In this document: positions 19,185 through 28,491 of the stretch, in pieces
Layout: every line of letters begins with the position of its first letter
Position numbering within the stretch: the first letter of the stretch is position 1
Assembly (NCBI GenBank): GCA_022447605.1
Contig: JAKVBG010000001.1
Location: forward strand, 124,001 to 188,000
Length of the DNA: 64,000 bases
Source: Mariniblastus sp.
Lineage (GTDB): Bacteria > Planctomycetota > Planctomycetia > Pirellulales > Pirellulaceae
Direction of reading: 5' to 3'
Notes under the pieces: generated by a model
What the model was told of the DNA's origin: nothing
Database searches by the model: none
Seen by the model: the letters and a program-made list of their open reading frames with translations, nothing else
Made by a program: the position numbers and the translations under genes

Positions 19185-20096
19185 TCAAAACCGAAACCCG
19201 GTTCGCACCAAAAACGCGTCTCCCAGCTCGATGTCGGGCGCCCCCGACTTGAAGTTCATTTCGCGACCTAGCGCGTAACCGACTTCGAAGAGAAAAACCT
19301 GACCCACCGGTCGAAACTGACCTCGCACCTGGACCGGTTTCCATTCCCAACCGGCCACCAGGCGCCACTCACGGTAATTCAATCGGTCAAACAGTTCGCC
19401 CGGTCGGCTGACGGCCCAGTTACCGCCTCCAATACCACCTCCCAGATAAGCCCACAACTGGCGACCCTCTTGTTCATACAGCCACCAGGAGATTCTCGGT
19501 TCGGGCATCATCAGGTTCAGTTTCAAACGATCCGAAGGTTCGAAGATAAAACCGGCGGCCGGCAGGACCGGGATATCGCTGCGGCCTGTGGCCAGGGCAC
19601 CGATGGCAATACTCCAGCGGTCGTTGGGTCGGTAAACGCCGAAACCCCCACCCCTGATCTGCCATGCCTGGGAACCCGTATTTTGCAAATCAGAAGCGTA
19701 TGTCGCGTTGATCATCCAGCGGGTCACCCATCGACGATTGATTCGCCGCACCCAGCCCAGTCCAACGGATGCCTCGTGCAGGTCCTGCGGTAATTCCAGG
19801 GAGGGTTCCGAGGTCAATTTGGTCAACGAATAAGCGGTCGTGATCATCGGGGGCGGCGGCCCAAAGATCGGGTAGGTCGGTAACGTAATGGAAACCTCAT
19901 AAGCTTCCAGTCCCAGACCGCCCGATACGGGCTCCCAATCCAAACCGAGGCGAACACGTGGCCGCAGCAAGCGTTTGTAATCGAAGTCTGCCCGAGAAGA
20001 TTCCAGGCTAATTCCAGCCGCTCGTTCCTGGCCATCAACAGGGACCCAACCGCCAAGCAGAAGGAAGACCAGGAAAACCAGATTCTGAATTCGCAT
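19185..20096 (-). CDS. DUF6268-like outer-membrane barrel protein
   Basis: A 303-residue exported protein with a signal peptide (to about residue 22, ending VDGQ). The rest reads as alternating beta-strands with aromatic girdles: VSITLPTYPIFGPPPPMITTAYS, HEASVGLGWVRRINRRWVTRWMINATYASDL, DRWSIAIGALATGRSD, KLNLMMPEPRISWWLYEQ and a final DAFLVRTGFRF strand ending in Phe, as in beta-barrel assembly signals. The proline-rich IFGPPPP turn and TYASDLQNTGSQAWQIRGGG are reminiscent of DUF6268 proteins of planctomycetes. No transport role can be assigned. Confidence 0.7.
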   Translation of the reverse strand: MRIQNLVFLVFLLLGGWVPVDGQERAAGISLESSRADFDYKRLLRPRVRLGLDWEPVSGGLGLEAYEVSITLPTYPIFGPPPPMITTAYSLTKLTSEPSLELPQDLHEASVGLGWVRRINRRWVTRWMINATYASDLQNTGSQAWQIRGGGFGVYRPNDRWSIAIGALATGRSDIPVLPAAGFIFEPSDRLKLNLMMPEPRISWWLYEQEGRQLWAYLGGGIGGGNWAVSRPGELFDRLNYREWRLVAGWEWKPVQVRGQFRPVGQVFLFEVGYALGREMNFKSGAPDIELGDAFLVRTGFRF

Positions 20097-20264
20097 GCCT
20101 CATCCTTGATGACAATACGTAAGTTCGAAGAGAAAAATATAGCGACTTCAATCAGTTCGCAGCAACACGTCGCTACCGGTCGACGAATCGGAAAAATAAC
20201 CGAAAAAAAAGAGAACCCCACCGATTCGTTAGCAAACGCAACCGATGACAGCTAGCAATCGAAT

Positions 20265-21605
20265 TTACTTCCCCAGCTCGATCTTCTCCCGTGTACCGTC
20301 CATCGATACCCGATAGAGCTGCCCACCTTCCTGCAACAAACCCTGGCATTTCTCCCGGTCTCTCCATTTCACATCGATTGCAATGACCGCGCCGGTTTCG
20401 TCCAAGGGCCCCACTTCGTCGACCAGCGTGTGGCCAATCACGATGTGGTCGACGCCATGCCGATCCAGAATTTTCCGGATCTCCGCATCCGTCGCCTTAC
20501 CACCCCAGGAATCCGCATACCGCTCAAAGTAACCACGATACCAGAAAGGACCATGTTGATGCCGAACCGGGTTCGTGCCCGGGGTCTCGCCAGTCGGCTG
20601 GGCAGGTGCCAAACCTTCTCGAATTTTCTGGTTCAATGCGTCGACAGAGAGTTGTTCCTGGTCCAATTTTGGTGAATAGCCACCATGGATAAACAACAGA
20701 TTGCCAATCGTCTCGACACCATTTTTAGATCGCCACCAGCGACCGATCTCCGTGTCGGCAGCAAACAAACGGTCATACTCCACTTGCATTTGGTCTGTCA
20801 CAAAACGGTACTTCGGGTGGATGTAGCGCAAATCGCCCCCCATCACCATCGCCTCGTGATTCCCGAGGATGTAATGGACTTCCCCGCCCGCTTCCCGGGC
20901 TTGCCGCTCCAAGCGGTAAATCAACCACATCAATTCGGTAACCTGTCTGCCCCGGTCCACCAGGTCACCATTCAACACGAGGTGGCCATCACCCCACTTC
21001 CAGTTTCCCTTCTCATCGATAATCTGGTTGTTTTCGAGGAACTGTCGTGCGTTTTGGTAGTTGCCTTCCAGGTCGCTGATGGCCATCAACCTGGAGGGCT
21101 GTTCCCAAACGGCTTTCGGGGAACGAGGCGGGGCGGGGTCCAGGCGGACCGACTTCACCGGTTCCGGCAAACCGTCCAGCGCTTTGGTCCCGGCAATGCC
21201 CTGGTAGGTTTTCCGCTCGACCTTTCCCCCGTTCATCGTCAACACGTCTGCCGTCGCGGCATCCTTCCAGAGAACATAAGGCCCGTCATTGAGGTCTTTT
21301 ACCTTCACACCGAGGGACTGGATCGCCGTCGCCACGAACTTGTCATCGCGGACAACAAATTGAACGATGGCCAAATCACCGACTGACGGCTGGTTCGAAC
21401 CGACCACCTGGGTCGTCGACAGAACCTGGAAAACCTGCCCCCCAATCTGCCATGGCTCATCCTGCTGGGCAGGGACCTGCTGGATCTCTTCGACCATCGC
21501 GCGGCGAACTTCCTGTCCCGTCAAAAAAATCGGGAGAATTGCCATCCAGCCAAAGGCGGCCATGCGATACATCCATTTCATTCCAACCATCTTGTCACTC
21601 ACCAT
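20265..21605 (-). CDS. Secreted calcineurin-like metallophosphatase
   Basis: A 446-residue exported protein: signal peptide (about 9-31), an N-terminal beta-rich domain of roughly 90 residues (IGGQVFQVLSTTQVVGSNQ ... VATAIQSLGVKVKD, similar to DUF5666-like small barrels), then a metallophosphoesterase domain. The metal and phosphate motifs are in order: AISDLEGN, LNGDLVDRGRQVTELMW, YILGNHEAMVMGGD, LFIHGGYSP and HIVIGHTLVD. The pattern is that of the bacterial PPP-like Ser/Thr phosphatase (Shewanella-like) group, so a phosphoester in the periplasm is the likely substrate. The start may be the ATG at 21581 (residue 9), nearest the signal peptide. Confidence 0.88.
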   Translation of the reverse strand: MVSDKMVGMKWMYRMAAFGWMAILPIFLTGQEVRRAMVEEIQQVPAQQDEPWQIGGQVFQVLSTTQVVGSNQPSVGDLAIVQFVVRDDKFVATAIQSLGVKVKDLNDGPYVLWKDAATADVLTMNGGKVERKTYQGIAGTKALDGLPEPVKSVRLDPAPPRSPKAVWEQPSRLMAISDLEGNYQNARQFLENNQIIDEKGNWKWGDGHLVLNGDLVDRGRQVTELMWLIYRLERQAREAGGEVHYILGNHEAMVMGGDLRYIHPKYRFVTDQMQVEYDRLFAADTEIGRWWRSKNGVETIGNLLFIHGGYSPKLDQEQLSVDALNQKIREGLAPAQPTGETPGTNPVRHQHGPFWYRGYFERYADSWGGKATDAEIRKILDRHGVDHIVIGHTLVDEVGPLDETGAVIAIDVKWRDREKCQGLLQEGGQLYRVSMDGTREKIELGK

Positions 21606-21692
21606 TGCTAATTACCTTCTACTAGCCTTAACGTTCCTTGAACACCGCCGAAAACACCGCAACCTTCCTTACGGGGTCCCCACGGAAACTCA

Positions 21693-22214
21693 TCAATGGC
21701 CTGTCTTCTTACCAAACTTCACCCGGATTGCCCTGGCGGACACGCCCTCAGTCGACACGACAAACAGGTTGTCATACTCGTCATCGGCCACGGAGAAATC
21801 TCCCTTACCGCCCAGTCCTTCCACAAGTTTATCAACCGTGTTGGAATGCCCCACCAACAGGACGACATCCCCCACGTGCTTATTCTTCATTTGATCAAAC
21901 CACGACGGGTTGAGGTCACCATAAAGGTTGACGGGCAACGAGACCCGGGTGGCCGTCGGCAGGGCCGTGTTTCGCGTCCGCTCGGTATCGGTCGAATAAA
22001 TATCGGTCACCCGCAAGATCTGCATCAACTCAGCCAATCGCTCCGACCGTGCCACACCGGCCGGGGTCAGCGCGTCCTGGCTGCCATCCCGGTCAGCATG
22101 TCGGACCACATACCAGGTCGTCGGCTCTGCTGACTCCTGGCCATGACTGGATGTAACTGCCAACCCAAACAGCAGGCAAAAACCAAACCCCAATTTCCAA
22201 CCCCGCCTTAACAT
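21693..22214 (-). CDS. Exported histidine-phosphatase (phosphoglycerate mutase-like) protein
   Basis: A 173-residue member of the histidine phosphatase superfamily. The ATG at 22214 is chosen as it opens a good signal peptide (LRRGWKLGFGFCLLFGLAVTSSHGQ); the upstream extension is not typical. The catalytic RHA motif is YVVRHADRDG (His about residue 39), supported by YSTDTERTRNTA and the second histidine in LVGHSNTVDKL. In this short form the enzyme dephosphorylates small molecules or phosphoproteins. It lies about 90 bases upstream of the metallophosphatase on the same strand, so the two exported phosphatases may be co-transcribed. Confidence 0.9.
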   Translation of the reverse strand: MLRRGWKLGFGFCLLFGLAVTSSHGQESAEPTTWYVVRHADRDGSQDALTPAGVARSERLAELMQILRVTDIYSTDTERTRNTALPTATRVSLPVNLYGDLNPSWFDQMKNKHVGDVVLLVGHSNTVDKLVEGLGGKGDFSVADDEYDNLFVVSTEGVSARAIRVKFGKKTGH

Positions 22215-22419
22215 CCCATCAGTCCTCAATAGAAAACGGAAACCAACTGGCAGCACTGCCGCCACCACGAACCGAACCGGGCACCTCCCAGTCAATCCTT
22301 ACCTATCGATTGCCCCTACGACAATTGAGCCCGGGACAATGAAGCATTGAATCCATAACACAAGCGAATCAACTGAGCTGCCTCTTGCAACGGTTCGCTC
22401 CTGCCAGACTCCAAACCGG

Positions 22420-22665
22420 CTAGCGTGATTTGGTAAACAGGCCAATGACCAGCAGCAGACCGATCGCCCCAAGCGTCCCCCCGAGAAGATGGTTTGCCAA
22501 CTCGTTGCCGAAAACGTTCAAGGAACCAAACAAAACGCCGAACAGTCCGGCACCGACCAGGCCAACAACGATGTTACCCAGGCAGCCAAAGCCGTGGCCT
22601 TTCACAATCATTCCAGCAAACATGCCACACAGGGCACCAATAATCAGGGCACCAATTATTCCCAT
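22420..22665 (-). CDS. GlsB/YeaQ/YmgE family membrane protein
   Basis: An 81-residue protein with three hydrophobic helices and glycine zippers: GIIGALIIGALCGMFAGMI, CLGNIVVGLVGAGLFGVLFGSL and LLGGTLGAIGLLLVIGLF. This is the standard layout of the GlsB/YeaQ/YmgE (transglycosylase-associated) family, often induced by stress and located in the inner membrane. Length is normal. It is a single gene; no further function can be claimed. Confidence 0.93.
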   Translation of the reverse strand: MGIIGALIIGALCGMFAGMIVKGHGFGCLGNIVVGLVGAGLFGVLFGSLNVFGNELANHLLGGTLGAIGLLLVIGLFTKSR

Positions 22666-23093
22666 TTCTCACCCACCGTTCTTCGTTAAAGATCTTGAAT
22701 CGAAGCCACAACCAACCACCGGACATGTCAGCAACCGGAACCAGATCTCCGAATCGCGCGAAAGCAGGGTTGGACGAGCAAGTCAGTTCATGGAACCGAC
22801 GTCGTGCTATCTTCGCTTACGAAAGCCCAAACGGCAATCAGCCCACCTTTTTCGAAACGTCACCCCAACGTTGCGTTGGCGTAAAACGCAGCGGAATCGA
22901 GGCGGATTGAGCCGTTTCAGAGACCTCCACACATGGCCGAAAAACGTCTCTCCCACCCAATCGCCAATCAGCGGGCTCACTCCTCAGCTTCCTCTCGGTT
23001 TGACTGCATTCGGCATCGCCTCACAGAACGATCAAGCCACCATTCTCCGAGTTGAAACTCACGGTCCACCGACTGGTGATTTTGTCCAAACCG
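22666..23093. other. Gene-free stretch of about 430 bases
   Basis: Region between the GlsB-type gene and the stop of the first exported paralogue. A short perfect inverted repeat CCAACG-TTG-CGTTGG is present near 22865-22879. A long open frame runs on the plus strand through here but is antisense to the GlsB-type gene and shows no domain, so it is not called. Promoter of the GlsB-type gene is expected at the left edge. Confidence 0.4.
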
Positions 23094-24653
23094 TTAAAAA
23101 CGATCGTTGTATTTTTCGGACATCTCTTTTCGAATCTGGTCGGTGGCCTGGTTGATATCTCGAAAGATCTCCAGTGCCTTGGAATTGGCAGCGCCAACAT
23201 TTTGATCCACAACGGCGCGTCGTTCCTGAGCCGCGGCACCAATATTCAACTGCTGCGAGTAAAACGGGGCATAGCTGTAACGGTAACCGCCACCCCATCG
23301 ATTCCCCCGGTAAACGGGAGCCCGGCCGAAGGTGGTGGTCCCCATCACGGGGGTCGTCGAGGACAAATCCGATTGGATCTGATTGTTCGACTGATGATAC
23401 AGATAGACGATGTACTTCATCGACTCGGAAACCCATTCTCCATATTCAATCATTTTGGGATCCACATTCGTGGTACTGAGTCGATCAATCCTGCGGGCCT
23501 CATTGCTGATCCAGAGCGCCGCGTTCTCCAGGTTGGGTCGCCGTGAATTGGCCACCGAGTTGATCGAATCCGTCACGTTCTGAAAATAGCGTTTCGTCGC
23601 GCGGCGGACAGTCGTTTCTTCATTCCGGTTACTCTCGGCGGGTGTGGCGGGAGTCGATTGCACCTCAGGCTCGGTGGCCGGGGCGGAAGCGACGCCTGTC
23701 GAACTGACGGCCGCATTGATCGCCGTCAGGCTCATGATGCGCCGGACGCCCAGTGGAGACAGCCTGCCAGCCATCCAGATCGTATCGCCCTGGACCTGGA
23801 CATCCCACTGACTGAATTCTTCCAGCATAGCACCTGTCTTGACCAGCACATTCATCATCAAACGCTTGGCTACCGGTCGCAGAGACTCGGTCGACCCTGA
23901 GAAATCAACCGTCAACCGGCTATCTTCCGCCTCGCTGACCTCGCCTTCGAACACGAATCCCCGAATGCCACAGAACAGCTGTGTCGGATCCGGTTTCACT
24001 TTTTGGAGCAGGGAACTGCCGGCAACCGCCTGGCTGATCTCGGCTGGGCGGAACACGTTCTGCAGGTCCATGATCAAGGTCATGGCGCGGGGATCGGGAG
24101 TCGGCTCCTGGCTTTTCTCGAGCAGGTACGGGGACAATTCCATTCCCTGCGCCCTATCCACACGCTGCAGCCAACGGGTGGCCGATTGCCGGTTGAGCGG
24201 TGAAACGATCGTCAACTGTTTCGGCCCCATCACCAGGATACAGGCGTTTTCCAGCCAGACGACCTGATGACCGGCCAACTCATCGAGCTGGCCATTCTTC
24301 AGGCGGCTCAACATCTTAACATCGACCACCTGCTGAAATTCGATCGCCGCCATTTCCCACTCGGGGGCCATGTTGTGAATATCCATTTCGGCAGCCATCA
24401 CGACACTTTGGGGCTGCCAGGTTGAAATGACAGGCCACAACTCGGCCGAGTCGAGGACCCGGGTAATCTCCCGCTCCACCTTGCTCGAGGCATCCCCCTG
24501 GATCAGGGTCGGCTTCATGAGCAACAGCATGTTGGCACTGCCGGGAACCTGTCTCAACAATTCGGCTTCATCCGCGCAAACCGTCACACCTTGCACCCAC
24601 ATCAATGCCATACAGCAAGCGCACATCGTCCATTTCGTCAGTCGTTCTTTCAT
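23094..24653 (-). CDS. Exported planctomycete protein, paralogue 1
   Basis: A 519-residue protein with a signal peptide (to about residue 29) and no family I can name. It is a clear paralogue of the neighbour at 24809-26305: shared blocks include PGSANMLLLM near the N-terminus, AAEMDIHNMAPEWEMA, the NRQSATRWLQRV/LSPYL segment, FSQWDVQVQ and GRLSPLGVRRIMSL, TNVDPKMIEYGEWVSESMKYI, and a coiled C-terminal end RDINQATDQIRKEMSEKYNDRF. The insert after residue 320 is Ala/Thr/Glu-rich; a Tyr/Arg/Gly-rich stretch (GGYRYSYAPFY) follows. The general build (an exported protein opening with a 'probability/PxSA-x-LLM' strand) recalls DUF3352-like proteins, unproven. Confidence 0.75.
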   Translation of the reverse strand: MKERLTKWTMCACCMALMWVQGVTVCADEAELLRQVPGSANMLLLMKPTLIQGDASSKVEREITRVLDSAELWPVISTWQPQSVVMAAEMDIHNMAPEWEMAAIEFQQVVDVKMLSRLKNGQLDELAGHQVVWLENACILVMGPKQLTIVSPLNRQSATRWLQRVDRAQGMELSPYLLEKSQEPTPDPRAMTLIMDLQNVFRPAEISQAVAGSSLLQKVKPDPTQLFCGIRGFVFEGEVSEAEDSRLTVDFSGSTESLRPVAKRLMMNVLVKTGAMLEEFSQWDVQVQGDTIWMAGRLSPLGVRRIMSLTAINAAVSSTGVASAPATEPEVQSTPATPAESNRNEETTVRRATKRYFQNVTDSINSVANSRRPNLENAALWISNEARRIDRLSTTNVDPKMIEYGEWVSESMKYIVYLYHQSNNQIQSDLSSTTPVMGTTTFGRAPVYRGNRWGGGYRYSYAPFYSQQLNIGAAAQERRAVVDQNVGAANSKALEIFRDINQATDQIRKEMSEKYNDRF

Positions 24654-24751
24654 CGCGGTACCTGTTCCTGAGATAAGTCAGTTAGAGAATTAAAAGATCA
24701 TAGAGGGGCCAGCCAAAATTCCAACTTGGACCGGCTGACTGAAACACGAGA

Positions 24752-24791
24752 AAACAAAAAAAAATGCCGATTCGCAGTCGAATCGGCATTT
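24752..24791 (-). terminator. Rho-independent terminator of the second paralogue
   Basis: A 13-bp perfect stem AAATGCCGATTCG (24762-24774) / CGAATCGGCATTT (24779-24791) with a CAGT loop. Read on the minus strand it is followed by a long U-run (nine T, then GTTTT), the usual form of an intrinsic terminator just past the stop at 24809. It separates the two paralogous genes into distinct transcripts. Confidence 0.95.
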
Positions 24792-24808
24792 GTCTTGAAA
24801 GTCAGATC

Positions 24809-26305
24809 CTAGAAATTCGTGTTGTACTTCTTGGACATGGCATTACGAACTTTGGAGGTTTCCGCATCGATTTCGCGAACGATCGCTTTGGCGCGGTTTT
24901 CACCTGCTTCGTTTGCCCGAGCACCAGCAATCTGGCGGTTACGCGTGTTCTTGTTGTAGTTCGAGTTGTACTTGCCGGAATAGCGACCCCAACGGCCGTA
25001 ATATCCGCTGCCGTAAGCCCCGCTCCACTGATAACCGTAAGGCTCGGTATCAGAGAACTGTTGCTGATCCACATTCTTCTGGTAATTGGAATCCAGCAGG
25101 GAACCGGCGATGTCGCGAAAACTGGAAGCTACGTATTGACCGTAATCGACGACGGCCGGATCCACATTCAGAACCGATAGCCTGTCGATTTGACGAGCGT
25201 ATTTGTCGTACCATTTTGCGTACGTTGCCATGCTCTGGTAATTTCGGTTGTCCAGTTCATGGGTCAGCTGTGCGACACTGGTGAAATACTGGAGTGATCG
25301 AGTCTTCATATCGACCTCAGGTTCGCCTGAACCGGCGCCACCTGAACCTGCAAAATCAACCACCAATGGATGCTCGATCAGGGATCCGATCTGCCGCATC
25401 CCTTCACTTGTCAGGGCGCCCGTCATCAACAGCTCATTCGGCTTGACCTGCATGTCCCAACTCTCGAAGTCATCGACCATCAGGCCGTTGCGCTTCAGAG
25501 CAGCCAGCAGGATATCTTTACCAGATGCCGCCAGTGTGGCCGGACTACCCTTGAAATCGATCTTAAAGGCGCCCGTGATCTTGTCATTGACCGTGATCCC
25601 CAAGGTGATGCCCTGGATCGTCATCAAGGTATCACAGACGCCATCCAGGTCTTCATCTTTACAGACACCTGCAGTTTCCAGGCGTTTCTTTAATTCCTTG
25701 TGGCTGACCACATCATGGAAGTCGAAAGCGACAATGATATCCGCATTGTCATCGGCAAACTGCACTGCCTGCGTCAGGTAGGGAGACAGGTTCATCCTGC
25801 CCATCTTGCTGGAGCGAACCCAGCGGGATGTCATCTGACGGTTGGCCGGGGTCATGGCCGCCAACGTCGAGTCGTTGACCTTGACCAGGAAGGCATCGTT
25901 GGGCAATACGATGGCGGGATTCCCGTCAATCGAATCGAGGTTACCCTTCACACGCTCCGATACATCCACGATGTTGAGTGCATCACCTGCTTTTTCAAAC
26001 ACGGCGACTTCCCAAATCGGTTCCATGTGCTCGAAGTCCATCTGAGCTCCCAACAGGAGACGCTTCGTATCGGGTGGCAGAAAACTGGCACCCGCATTGA
26101 AGGCTTGTGACTTCTTGGCCTGCCAGTACTGCTTTTGAGCGATCTCACTTTTGAAGATTTCCTGGGTTCGCACCATGACCAATGTGTTGGCCGACTGGGG
26201 AACCCACTTGGCTGCATTGTCAAACTGCGCTTGCGCACTGACCGAGAAAATCATCGCAGCAGGGATTGCTAAAATCATCCAGCGAACTTGTTTAATATTA
26301 CTCAT
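24809..26305 (-). CDS. Exported planctomycete protein, paralogue 2
   Basis: A 498-residue exported protein with a signal peptide (to about residue 26, SVSAQAQ). It shares the whole layout of the 23094-24653 product: VPQSANTLVMVRT, GAQMDFEHMEPIWEVAVFE, TPANRQMTSRWVRSS/LSPYL, FESWDMQVKPNELLMTGALTSEGMRQIGSLI, LNVDPAVVDYGQYVASSFRDI, a Tyr/Gly-rich patch (SGAYGSGYYGRWGRYSGKY) and the C-terminal VRNAMSKKYNTNF. One insert, CKDEDLDGVCDTL, looks like an acidic Ca-binding loop with two cysteines. The gene is preceded by a long AT-rich region and ended by a strong terminator, which suggests independent, possibly high, expression. Function unknown. Confidence 0.78.
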   Translation of the reverse strand: MSNIKQVRWMILAIPAAMIFSVSAQAQFDNAAKWVPQSANTLVMVRTQEIFKSEIAQKQYWQAKKSQAFNAGASFLPPDTKRLLLGAQMDFEHMEPIWEVAVFEKAGDALNIVDVSERVKGNLDSIDGNPAIVLPNDAFLVKVNDSTLAAMTPANRQMTSRWVRSSKMGRMNLSPYLTQAVQFADDNADIIVAFDFHDVVSHKELKKRLETAGVCKDEDLDGVCDTLMTIQGITLGITVNDKITGAFKIDFKGSPATLAASGKDILLAALKRNGLMVDDFESWDMQVKPNELLMTGALTSEGMRQIGSLIEHPLVVDFAGSGGAGSGEPEVDMKTRSLQYFTSVAQLTHELDNRNYQSMATYAKWYDKYARQIDRLSVLNVDPAVVDYGQYVASSFRDIAGSLLDSNYQKNVDQQQFSDTEPYGYQWSGAYGSGYYGRWGRYSGKYNSNYNKNTRNRQIAGARANEAGENRAKAIVREIDAETSKVRNAMSKKYNTNF

Positions 26306-26773
26306 CTCTTCCTCGAAAATATTGAATGCTCAAATACCACAACGGCACACGACGTTCGGTCGCAACTTTGAGCCGGTCATTTGCTGTTTAAAAATCTGCC
26401 CCAATTTTAAATCTAATCACGATAAATTTCACTATTTATTATGGGAAATTCACTGCGATCGGGTGATTAAGTTCTTTTGGTAATATCCTTGGAATTTTCC
26501 GGTCGTCCACGGCAAAGACCGGCGACAACTCAATTCGGGCCAATTTGGCAGTCGGAATCATGAGGGCCTCAAATCACCCCGATTTTCATGAGGTTTTCGG
26601 GCAGACTGGACGTGAGCGATCGACTACGGGGAGCTTGCCTCTGGTTCTCAACACGGTCAGACAACCCAATCGACAAAGTTTCATCAATCCGGACAAAGCG
26701 AAACTCGAAACGATCGGTCCTCCCCATCAGGCCCCGCAGGGAATCGGCATCGCCAATCGCCGCCTCCTGCAGG
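26306..26773. other. AT-rich intergenic region
   Basis: About 470 bases upstream of paralogue 2. The part 26385-26480 is markedly AT-rich against the GC-rich surroundings and is the likely promoter region for the leftward gene. The right part grades into a decayed coding region. Short frames here lack motifs or consistent codon use. Confidence 0.45.
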
Positions 26774-27055
26774 GTCGGCTATGTCGATGCCGAAGATCCC
26801 ACGCTGACCCAGGTACCCGGCACCATTGGTGGAGTGATTCCCGTCGTTGGAATTCCCGCGGTGCAATATCTTCAGGGACAATTTGCCGCCGTCAACCACC
26901 ATCGCCTGTCGGGCGGATTCGGGATTCGGGATTTACGACCAGCACTTGATCTGGACATTGCCGCCGGTGGAATGTTTGAAGCGTCACAGAGCTTTGCGTC
27001 CACCACCGCATCGGTGGAAAGCTTCTGACTGGCCTTCGGTTTGAGCTGGCGTTGG
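26774..27055 (+). pseudogene. Remnant of a FadL/OMPP1-type outer-membrane transporter, C-terminal part
   Basis: A stretch of about 94 codons with strong codon bias reads VGYVDAEDPTLTQVPG, then IPAVQYLQGQFAAVNHHRL, SGGFGIRDLRPALDLDIAAG and GMFEASQSFASTTASVESF, a TGA at 27026-27028, and LAFGLSWRW in the same frame. This looks like the last strands of a FadL/TodX (OMPP1) hydrocarbon transporter: GGFG-x-R before a DLD-AAGGMF strand and a final aromatic-rich strand. The TGA falls where a Trp codon is expected (TTC-TGA-CTG). Upstream, the frame loses all similarity and no signal peptide or N-terminal half exists, so the gene is dead. The family call is from recall; the decay is inferred from the broken frame. 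Confidence 0.5.
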
Positions 27056-27214
27056 GCAACACATGCCAGGCGTGTTACCCATAACAGGGGAGATCTGCCA
27101 CAATGGTAGACCGACCCAAAAAAAGAGCTATAAATAGAAGCTTGCAATGACTCGCTCCGGCTGAATCGGGAGTCGCTCACCTTCAGCCATGCTTTTTTGG
27201 TAGCTCACCCAATC

Positions 27215-28123
27215 ATGATTGTTCAAGCCAACGTTCCCTTTTTTCGACTGACCAGAGAGCTGTGGCCCATCATCACCCTGGTGACTGCTTACTCGGTCGC
27301 GATCTCGCTGATCGACTACGAATTTCGCTTGACAACCAAGGTGGACGGGCTGGCTACATTGCCCGGTGCTTTGATCGGTATTCTGTTGGCGTTCCGAACC
27401 AGCGCCTGTTACAACCGTTGGTGGGAAGCTCGCATCTTGTGGGGAAAAATTGTCAACGATTCCCGCAGCTGGACCCGCCAACTCCTGGAATTCGCAACCC
27501 CCTCAATGCCCGATGGTCCCAGCGAGGTCGACCCGGCCTTGGTCCGCATGGCCCATCGTCAGATCGCCTGGTGCTATACATTAACGTGTTCATTGCGCGG
27601 CAAGAAACCCCTGGAAGATGTCGGTGACATGTTGTCCGAGGAAGAGCTGGCTCAGGTTGAAAAACAGAAGAATGTCCCCAACGCCCTCCTGCTAAACCAG
27701 GCGAGAGACCTCCGCGCCCTCCGCAACCAGGACCGTATCGATGCGTTTCAGTTTGTTCGGATGGAAGATACGCTGACCCGCTTAACGGATTCCATGGGCG
27801 GGTGCGAGCGAATTCGAAATACACCGTTTCCGCAATCTTACCAGCTGTGGATCAAGTACATGATCTACCTGTTCATCGTTTTCCTGCCGTTTGCCCTGGT
27901 CGAATTACCCTGGTACGGGCTGATCCTGGTCACGGTACCGATCGCCTCCGGCTTCCTGATCATTGACCGGGTCGCGACCTATCTGGAAGACCCTTTCCTG
28001 TACCGTGTATCGAGTACGCCGATGTTGACCTTGTCACGAACGATCGAAATCAACATTCGCCAAATGCTGGACGAACCGGATGTACCACCGATGATGGAAC
28101 CGGACAAAGGCGTCTTGTATTGA
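27215..28123 (+). CDS. Bestrophin-family (UPF0187) anion channel protein
   Basis: A 302-residue membrane protein of the bacterial bestrophin family. The ATG at 27215 is preferred to a TTG 18 bases earlier. Landmarks are the N-terminal helix with WPIITLVTAYSVAISL, ALIGILLAFRTSACYNRWWEARILWGKIVNDSR (the bestrophin signature, with RTNxAYxRWWEGR-type sequence), QSYQLWIKYMIYLFIVFLPFALV and IDRVATYLEDPFLYRVSSTPM. Bacterial bestrophins form pentameric channels passing anions or, in some cases, cations. Length is normal. No partner gene is evident. Confidence 0.93.
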   Translation: MIVQANVPFFRLTRELWPIITLVTAYSVAISLIDYEFRLTTKVDGLATLPGALIGILLAFRTSACYNRWWEARILWGKIVNDSRSWTRQLLEFATPSMPDGPSEVDPALVRMAHRQIAWCYTLTCSLRGKKPLEDVGDMLSEEELAQVEKQKNVPNALLLNQARDLRALRNQDRIDAFQFVRMEDTLTRLTDSMGGCERIRNTPFPQSYQLWIKYMIYLFIVFLPFALVELPWYGLILVTVPIASGFLIIDRVATYLEDPFLYRVSSTPMLTLSRTIEINIRQMLDEPDVPPMMEPDKGVLY

Positions 28124-28491
28124 ACCGCCGCAGCCAACCGGTTAGGGCGGTGCGGCAACCGTTGCTACCGCCGAAACAGCGCCCAGTCACAACTGCTGCC
28201 AGTTGAACCAACCGCGATTGTTCAGGATGCCAGCGCAGCTTTTTGCCGAAGGGGACCGTCATCATTTTCGCTACATCCGGAAAATATTAACAACCGGTTC
28301 CGCTATCCCAGAGCAACCCGTTTGACAGCGCACGATTGGTTAAAGCCGCTGCCAGTAATGGACGAACCCAATGGATAACGGGGTGTTGTTACCCGGATCA
28401 ACTTCTGGACTGACTTTTCAGCCAGACAGGAAGTTTGGTCATCCATTTTTCAAGTCACCTCGATAGCGCCGGACCAGGGAGCGGCTCCTGC
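28124..28491. other. Intergenic stretch before the lipase-like gene
   Basis: About 370 bases. A small hairpin (CCGCC ... GGCGG, with flanking GCCGCA/TGCGGC) follows the bestrophin stop but has no U-run. The rest shows no gene. Promoter of the lipase-like gene is expected in the right half. Confidence 0.35.

Noticed and set aside
21381..21400. tRNA T-loop-like GGTTCGAACC
   Set aside because: Lies inside the metallophosphatase gene with no matching acceptor or anticodon arm.
22430..23155. 241-codon plus-strand frame
   Set aside because: It is antisense to the GlsB-type gene and runs into the exported paralogue gene; product has no recognisable fold.
26545..26949. 134-codon plus-strand frame in the AT-rich gap
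   Set aside because: Different frame from the coding-biased FadL-like segment; composition and sequence show no domain.
27026..27028. TGA in the FadL-like fragment as a second selenocysteine codon
   Set aside because: The position is a membrane strand where Trp fits, no SECIS-like hairpin follows, and the gene lacks its N-terminal half.
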